DNA of 64,000 nucleotides from Bradyrhizobium sp. BRP22. GTDB lineage: Bacteria > Pseudomonadota > Alphaproteobacteria > Rhizobiales > Xanthobacteraceae. Made by a program: the position numbers and the translations under genes. The stretch lies in the NCBI RefSeq assembly GCF_020194175.1, contig NZ_JADYVX010000013.1, forward strand, positions 1 to 64,000. The letters are read 5' to 3'. How positions within the stretch are numbered: position 1 is the stretch's first letter; the number at the start of each line of letters is the position of its first letter. The notes beneath the pieces are model-generated. The model was given only the letters and a program-made list of their open reading frames with translations, had not been told where the DNA came from and ran no database searches. This document shows, one piece after another, positions 28,749 through 36,800 of this stretch.

Positions 28749-29548
28749 TTAGGCTCTGCGAAGAAAGACCTCGTGCGTCAGTCCTGGCGGCCCAATGCTG
28801 GCTGTGTAGTTCAAGCCGCGGATAGTAAAACTTGTCTCCGGATGAGACCCGTCGGGGAGTACGCCGTGCAGCCGCATCCCTTCCTTGAAGTCTTCGCTCG
28901 CCCACTGCTCGCCGTGCTCCCATCCTTGCGGAAGATATAGATCGAGAGCTGGCAGCGCATGTTGCGATTGCTCCGCCTGAAATGCCGCGCCGGCACTCGA
29001 ATCCTCGAAGCCGCCTAACTGCGTCGGAAGGGGCTGATTGACACCGTCCGCCGACGAATGGCCACCTGAAGCGAACATCTCCAGGAGCTCCGCAGTATCC
29101 AAGGTTGGGGTCGGCAGCCGGCCGGCTTGCTCGGTCTCCAGCCAAATGCTGTCGAGATCGACGGCTTGTAACCGTACGGGAGCGGCTGCGCCTGGCTGAT
29201 TGACGCTGCCCGTTGGCGAATGGCTTGCTGAAGCGAGCATCTCCAGAAGCTTCGCCGTATCCAGACTTTCGACTGTCGTTGGGCCAGCTTGCTCCGCTCT
29301 CGGCCAGGCGCCATCAGGATCGACAACGTCCAATGGCGGGGGACCAGCCGGGCTAGGCTGATTGACATCGTCCGCCGCGAATGGCCGGGAGAAGCGAGCA
29401 TCTCCACAAGCTCTGCGGTCTCGCGACTTTCGGTAGGCAGCTGATCACCCGGATCCATCCTGTCCTGAAGTCCCGCCAGGTTGTCAGTCGGTCGCGTGGA
29501 AATCGATTCGTCATCCTGGAGCCGGCGAGGCTCCTCCGGGGTCGACAC
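28749..29548 (-). pseudogene. repeat-containing effector remnant (VNQP / AELLEMLAS repeats)
   Basis: A minus frame opens with MSTPEEPRRLQDDESISTRP, reaches TAELVEMLASPGHS, then loses one base near 29373 and continues in a second frame with DDVNQPSP. Imperfect repeats follow: TAKLLEMLASASHS, VNQPGA, TAELLEMFASGGHS, ADGVNQP. The final part (ALDLYLPQGWEHGEQWASED) ends FLRRA. Similar repeat blocks occur in large rhizobial type III effectors that carry a C-terminal C48 (ULP-like) protease; no protease domain is found here. That family link is from memory and uncertain. The frame break is directly visible. Confidence 0.5.
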
Positions 29549-29669
29549 TCAAGATCGGCGAGAAGGCTAGATCATCGCTCGCCAGCGCAGGGCCCCACGG
29601 ATCATGCCAAGCCCGCTGATGAGGCTTTCGTTGCTGGGAAGCAGCTTTTGTGCAAGCTCGAGGAGCTCG

Positions 29670-29697
29670 ATATGGTCTAGCTGATCAATTTCTTGAC
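29670..29697 (-). promoter_or_regulatory. weak tts-box-like element
   Basis: On the minus strand GTCAAGAAATTG is followed by ATCAGCTAGACC. This resembles a tts box but the AGCT half is one base too far from GTCA. It lies about 120 bp upstream of the remnant at 28749-29548. Listed as a candidate only. Confidence 0.25.
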
Positions 29698-30633
29698 CGC
29701 GGGCGCCGAGCGCCCTGCAAACCTGAGAAGATTTTTGACGGAGGCTTCGACGGCATTCCTGGGGCGCTGACTGGCAGCAGCCGCGGCCACGATGAGACTC
29801 TTGGCATTCGCGGAGGGAAGATGATTGCCCTGGGTGCGCCTAGCCAGGATAGCTGGCTCACGATACTCCAGAAGCACTTCCAGCGCGGAGCCTATGTGCC
29901 TGTCGCCCTCGTGTGCCGCCCTGGCATGGGCCAGGAGCGCATTGTGATCCAGCAAGCAATTGTCTGTCCCCGGGACTGCAGAGATTTCGCCACCTTGTGA
30001 AAACACCGGTAATGTGTCTCGGTGGTATTGGGCATCCATGCCCGACGCGCAGCAGCGGCCTGGACTGCGCCCTCGATCAGGCTAGCACCTTCTTCAGAGA
30101 GAAAGTCATCTCGCCCGGATCAGGCAAAGGATCAGGCTCGCGATACTTCCGCAGCGCGCTTAATGCCGAAAGCAAATGCCCATCCCGAGGAAAAGACGTT
30201 CTCGCATGCGAGACCAAGGCCTCGTGATCAGGCCCGCCAATTGTTTTGCCCTGAGCTCCAAAGATCGTTTCCCAAGCTGCGAAGCGACCGGCCATATTCG
30301 TAGGTGGTGCTCTTTTGCAGACCGCGGGCGCCAGTATTTCGGATGACGTTGTCGAATGAGAGCGCAGTCTGTCTCTGACAGAAGAGGATAATTGTCCGCT
30401 GAGGGCACGGCCATCGTTGATGGGCCCAACGTGTTTCGCGGAGGGAACAACATAGCGTCGGCGTGGGCCGTCGCATTAAGATTGCGATACTTGTGAAGCG
30501 CCGTCAATGCCGGGCACCAGAAGTGTGCCTGCCAATCGGTCGTCCTCTGCCAGCTCAGCTTTTGAAGGCGCTCGAGCGGCGGTCCGGCAGATTTTGTGTC
30601 CGGAAGGCCAAGCGGCTTGCCCGCGACCTGCAC
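29677..30633 (-). pseudogene. frameshifted effector repeat region (HAR..SAL..YREP repeats)
   Basis: Three minus frames contain related units: TDWQAHFWCPALTALHKYRN (first), DHEALVSHARTSFPRDGHLL then SALSALRKYREP (second), DHNALLAHARAAHEGDRHIG then SALEVLLEYREP (third). The units are about 95-105 residues long and each sits in a different frame, so the gene has at least two frameshifts. No start with a ribosome site or tts box was found at its 5' end. Probably the front part of the same decayed effector as 28749-29548, or a second one. Function not assignable. Confidence 0.45.
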
Positions 30634-30714
30634 TTCGCACGGGTCGTTCGCGGCGCTCGGTATCTGCTTGGCCTACCACGCGAGCTGGCAAATCCACTGC
30701 AATGGTCATTTCAC

Positions 30715-30742
30715 GTCAGCTTTTCGTCAGCTGAACCCGGTA
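30715..30742 (+). promoter_or_regulatory. tts box (TtsI-binding promoter element)
   Basis: GTCAGCTTTTCGTCAGCTGA followed by ACCCGGTA matches the tts consensus (GTCAGCTT-N-TCG-N2-AGCT-N3-CC). It lies about 100 bp upstream of the SKWP start codon, as expected for a TtsI-activated effector gene. Confidence 0.85.
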
Positions 30743-30840
30743 TCGGCCTCGACCCGCCGCTCGCGACCATTGTTCGCGTCGGAGAATCAGCTTGTTGCGG
30801 GTGGGTAGTGCTGTCCCGTCTAGATCGGAGATGAAAGTTT

Positions 30841-33800
30841 ATGCGGGGCATTGATGAGCGCGGGCAATCCTTCATGTCAGAGGCCGGCCGCACCGAGGTC
30901 GGCAATGCCGATAGTGCTCGCGTTGAAACGGCTGCCGGGGACGGTGAAGAGCGCCAATCGTTCAACTCTGTCGTGGATCAGATGCGCTCTGAGCCTGATG
31001 ATTTCACGTCCACTTCTGGTTCTGGTGCCGAGCGCCGCGCGAGCGCTGGTCTGCCGGAGCGGCCTGTCCGTCCGACTTCCGGCGCGCATCGGATGTTGGC
31101 ACATGCGCTGCACAATGCGACCAGAAGCAACCAGAATCTTCGCTCTTCGGCTGCTGCCGGCGCGTTGCGCAATGGTGCAAGGCTGTCGTTCGATAATCCG
31201 GACACTTCAGACTCGCCAGGGCACGCTCTCGGGGAGGAAGGGCGCATCTCCGGCAGGGAGGATGTTGCAAGAAGGTTGCGCGTCGACAATGGCTCCGCGC
31301 AGAATGTTCGTGCTCCGGACTCCTGGCGGTCGGATCAAATCCATCAGCGGACACAAAATGGGGGCGCAGCATCCTCGCGTTCGGCAGACGAGCCATGGCG
31401 TGCCGATCGATTGGACGGAAGTTCGCAAACTGTTGCGCGCGGCCCGTACATGGAAGCCGGCTTCAATCGTGGTGGCGGGGCGCCCGGCTGGCATAGCAAT
31501 GACAGACCCTTTCAGGCGCCTCATGGCTCACGCCATGAGCGATTTGATGCCGGCCATAGCGCACCCCATGGAAACGTAGGCGGCCCGCGCCCGGCAGGAG
31601 AACGCTGGTGTGCTGATCGAGCGGAGCAAAGCGCGCGAGAAGGTGCGCGTCCACCGCGCGTGGAAGGTCGCTTCAGTCGCCGTGGTGAAATGCCAGCCTG
31701 GCGTATCGACGATATGCCGCCACAAAGCCCTCAGGCGGCGGGCCCGGACCGGGTTTACAGGGGCGATGAGGCTGCACCTGATGGCGATGCTGGCGCAGCA
31801 CGTTGGCCTGACAGGCTCTGGCACGGCGATCAAGCACCCGCAAGCTTCCCGAGAGAGCCGCGGCTTTTGCCTATGGAGGGCGGTTTCGGCCAGAGCGGCG
31901 CAGCCCAAGGATGGCCCCTCGAGCCGCGGCCCGCACCGTCCGTGGATGGTCGAGGGCCTGAGCGAAATCGTGGAGCTGATCGGGGCGCACCGCATCCGCA
32001 TGCAAGCTCGTCGCGTTCGGACCGCGGGTCGTGGCGCGGCCATGGACCAGACGGAACACCGCAGGCGGGCGTGCCGGCGCCGCAAGCGCAATTTGCTTCC
32101 GACTGGCGCGGTGGACCGCCAGATTGGCGTTTTCAGGGCATGCCTGCGGCGCCCCTTCACGGTCCGGGGCCTGGGCAAGACTATCGAGGCAATCCCGCAC
32201 GAGGCGGATATGATGCTCTGCCAGGTCGAGGTGGAGAGCCGTGGCGGAACGATCGAACGGCCGCCAGCTCGCAGCAGGGTGCAGTCGACCGGCATGCCCG
32301 ACCCGTTCTGGCTCGGCGGGATCTGGGGGAGGGATGGCGCTCAGATGCGCCTGCACATCAGAATTCGCCGCAGCCTTATCGAGCCTCCGGTGCGCCAGCA
32401 TACCGTCAGGCTGAAGTCTCGCGTCCGCAAGAGCAGCCATGGCGTACCCAGCGCCACATCGACGGTGAGCAAACAGGTCGGCTCGCACCCCACTCTCAAT
32501 CGGTCGCCCGACCAGATGGCGGACCGGGGTGGCCTCGCGACAATGCCAACGGCCGGAACGCTGGCCGTATAAGTCCGCAAGCCCATCCCGGACTTTCGGA
32601 TGATGTCAATGCCGCGCTCGCAGAGATTGCGGGCGCGCGCGACATCGACGCCTTCTCGCGCGCCGTGGTGCGCTACAGCAAACAGTTCCGCAGGCAAGAT
32701 CTCACGGAATTTCTGCAAGGCGCGGCTGCCCATTTCGAGACGCGATTCGTTCCGCAGCTGGAAGGTAATATTGGTGCGTCATGGCCATACGCAATGACGT
32801 GCAACGCCGTGACCAAAGACGGCGCAGCTGAAGCCGGCGCAAATGCCTGCAGGGCTTTGGCGGCTCGACTGGCGCGCCTAGACGACGCCCAGCTAAAGCA
32901 AGTCGACCCCAGAGCGTTCTCTCTGTTTGCCTCCTCCTTTGGCCGCCATTCCCGCTTTGCGGAATGTCGGGACGGAGCGACCCGGATCGCCGAATTCTGC
33001 CGCGACCAGCCGGCCGTGCTCAACAGATTGAGCAGCCAGGATCTGTCCTTGCTGGTCAATGGTTTTAGTAAGTGGCCGGAGCAGGGCGCCTGCCGGCAAG
33101 CCGCTTGCGTAGTCGCAGACATCGTAAGTGCGGACAATCTGTCGGATTTTGAGATACAGCACCTTGCGATCTCGGTGAACGGCTTCAGCAAGTGGCCGCA
33201 GGAGGCGGCTTGCGGGCGAGCAACGATTGCCGTTGCAAGCGAACTCGTTCGCCTCGGTGCAGGTGGACTTTTTCGTGCCACTGAGCAGCAACTGGCAAAT
33301 CTCGTCAACGGCTTTGCCAAATGGCCGCAAGACGGAAACCTTGGCCGCGCTGAAGTCCTAGTCGCCGCAGAAATCGACCGTCGTGCGAGCGGCAGGTTTG
33401 GACTCGCGGGCTTCAAGCCCAAGGATCTGGCGATGCTGGTGAACGCCTTCGCTAGCAAGGTGGAGGAGGAGTGTGTTCGCGCCAGCGGCGAGATTGCCCG
33501 CGAGATCGTTCGTCGCGCCGAACGTGCCGATCAGCTCCGGGACTTCTCTTCTCAGGATCTGTCAAACCTCGTCAACGGGTTCAGCAGGCTGGCCGCGCAA
33601 TTTCCGACCGAGGACGTTGCGTGCGTGCTCGCCAGTGAGATTCTCCGCCGTGCCGACCGGGCGGGCCGTCTGTCTGAATTCAATCCGCAGGACCTGGCGA
33701 ACATAGCGAACGGCTTCACCAGATGGCCGGCAGTTATCCAAGCGTCCCAGGCAACCAGCGCGATCGCGCGCGAGGTCGCGGGTCGACGCGCCCAGCTCCC

Positions 33801-36800
33801 ATATTTCCAGGAGCAGGGGCTTGCAAATCTCGTGAATGCCTTTAGCAAGACCGTGCTGCCGGGTGATAATGACAGCGTGACTGCGACGATCGAGATCGCC
33901 AGACACATCGTGCGTGCCGCGAGCGCAGGCGGACTCGCCAGATTCAATGAGCAGGATCTCGCCAGTCTAGTGAATGGATTTTGCAAATGGCAGGGTGAGG
34001 AGCACTGTGCTGAGGCGATAACCACCATTGCGGACGAAATCCGGCACCGCGCGTCGGCGGCCACAAGTCTGGCGGATTTTAACTATCAGCACCTGGCCAA
34101 CCTTGTGAATGGCTTTAGCAAATGGCCGGACCGGACCTCTCAGGCCGCAGCGCCAATTGCAAACGAACTCAGCCGCCGCGCCGGGGGCGCCAACGATCTT
34201 GCAAATGCAACTGCGCAGGATCTGGCAAATGTCGTCAATGGTTTGAGCAAATGGCCCGATGAGCTTAGCTCGCATCCGGTCATCGCCGCCCTCGCAAGCG
34301 AGATCGGTGATCGCGCCCGCCGCGATAATGGCCTGTTTGATTTTAGTGAGCAGCACCTGGCGAATCTGGCGAACGGCTTTGGCAAATGGCCGGCACAGTC
34401 CGCTGGCCCGGCCATCGTGTCGGTCGCCCGTGAACTGGGACGCCACCGCGCCAACTCGTGCGCTCGCTTCGAGAACAGGCAGCTGTCGATGCTGGTGAAC
34501 GGCTTGAGCAAAGTGGCAGAAGAGGAGGCCTGTGCACACGCCGCAGCATTGCTCGCAGCCGAACTCGTGCGCCGCGCGGCTGGTGCGCGAGGGCTTTCTG
34601 AATTCACCCCGCAAGGACTTTCAAACCTCGTGAACGGGTTTGGCAAATGGGCAGGCGAGAAGAACTGCAGCGCGGCCATTTTGAAAATCGCGCCCGAAAT
34701 TTGCAGCCGCGCGACGCGCGAGGGTGGCCTGTCCGACTTTACGAAGCAAAACCTTGGGAACCTTGTCAACGGACTAGGCAAGCTGGAAGATGAACGCTGC
34801 GGCGAAGCGGCAGCTTTGATCGCGCGCGAGATGATGAGCCGCCAAGGGGGGCTCTCTGATCTCGAGCCAATCGCCGTCGCAACCCTCGTGCACGATTTTG
34901 CCAAATGGCCGGACGAGGACGCCTGCAGGCAGGCTGTGATCGAGATCGCGCGCAGCGTGGGCGCTGGCGCGCGGCGGTTTAGTGCCTTCTCCATGGCTGA
35001 GCTCGGTGTGCTTGCCAATTCGCTGTCGCGCTCGACGATGGAAGCAGAAGATCGCGGAGCAAACGATGAGATCGCTTTATTGAAGAGCCGCCTGCACAAG
35101 CTCGCGCACCATCTGTACTATGCGAATGATCGTCTGCAACAGGCGGGCCTTGTGAGCATCGCCAATATTTTGAAGGCGCTGGGCAAGGTGCGGCTGTTTG
35201 ACGACCTCTCTTTGCTGGCGCCGTATGGGCTAAACAGGCTTGCGGAATTGACCGGGCGTGAGGATTTTGCCCGCGAGCACGATCTGGAGAACCTTGGCCA
35301 CCTGAGCGTCGCCGTGCTGCCCTTGGCGCGCAGCTCGCAGAAGCAGCTGCGCTGGCACCGCAGGCCCGCGCTGAACTTGCTGAACGACATTCAGAACATC
35401 GCTGAAGAGAAGATCGCAGCCCACCTGGCCGCGGGCGATCCCGGGCGGACCCGTGGACCACACGCGAGCCGCACCCCCGCCTTGTCGATATATCAGGTCC
35501 TCAAGGCCCGTGTGGTCCTCGAGAAACTCTATCGTCGTCCCTATGTCGAGGGCGACCAGACCGACTTGCGCATCAGGCAACAGGAGATTGAGCGCGGGAC
35601 CAGAGAGATCCTGCGCAGCACACGCGAGCTGATCGAGCGCGATCTGTCCAATATGAGCTGGAATCTGATCGCGGATATCGAGGCCGACGATCCGCTCGAT
35701 GCGCTGGATATGTTCCTTCAGCAGAATGTCGAGGCGGTCCATGCTCAACGCCCTGCCTCGAAATTCAATACTCTAGACGTACTGCGCGACATGGACCAAG
35801 CGCCGCGTCCGCCAGAAGGTAATGCCGGATTGATGCAGCTGCCGGTCGTCGACATGCGAGGGCAGCGCCTTGGCATCGAGCCTGAGACACGATATTCGAT
35901 CTTTCATCGCCTGACCGAAGGCAAAGTGCCGGTGGTCGCGGTGCAGCTGCCCGGAAAGCCGAGCAGCTTCATGCTGACTCGCACACTTCCCGTCGACGGC
36001 GTGCCCTATCGCATGGATCTGTTTGGCGGCAGCAAGCTCAAGCCCCCGCGATTGACCCTCGCGCAGGTCGCCGCGCGCGCCCCGGGCGGCCGCCGCATCG
36101 AGCAGGCCGGCGGCAAGCTGTTGGCGATTCCCTATGCCGACACTGCGGCGGATACCGACTTTGAGCGGCTGGCGCGCGCCTGGGCGCCGTTCAAGGAAGC
36201 TTACTTCTATACCCAGCGCAGGGGATTTGCAGCGATCCCTGCTATCAAGGATCTCGGACCGCACGATGCCGTGCTCGAAGGCGCCTTCAAAGTCTCCTTG
36301 CTGCCGGATCGGCCCGCGGGAGAGGCTCACCCGTTCGTCCTTGCTGGACCACAAGGGCAGGTTGCATTGCGGCCGCATGACGGCACGGGATTCATCAAGG
36401 CCTCGCTGGCTGAGAAGATGCGAGCCGTTCGCCGCGCCGGCGACCAGGATGGTCCCGATCGCGTTCCGGCCTATGCCGAGGGCAAAAGAGCATCCCTGCC
36501 AGCCTCGGCGCTGCATCATTATCCCCGCAGCGAGGCCGTCGCGGAGGAGGCAAAAGAGAAGGCCAGGATCTGGCTCAACAGCAGAAAGAATAAGGAGCTC
36601 ACCTCCGAGGAGCTTTATCGGACGGTGACGGCCGCACACATCGATGCTCCGGCCGCGGTCGCCGTACCCTCCAGCGATGGCCGCCTGCATGTTCCGACCA
36701 CCAAGAGCGACACGCTGGCGGGGACGACGGGCGTGCTGATCGGCCGGTCGCCCTACGACAAGCCGAACCTGCGTCCCTTGGCGGCCTCCGATGTCAGATC

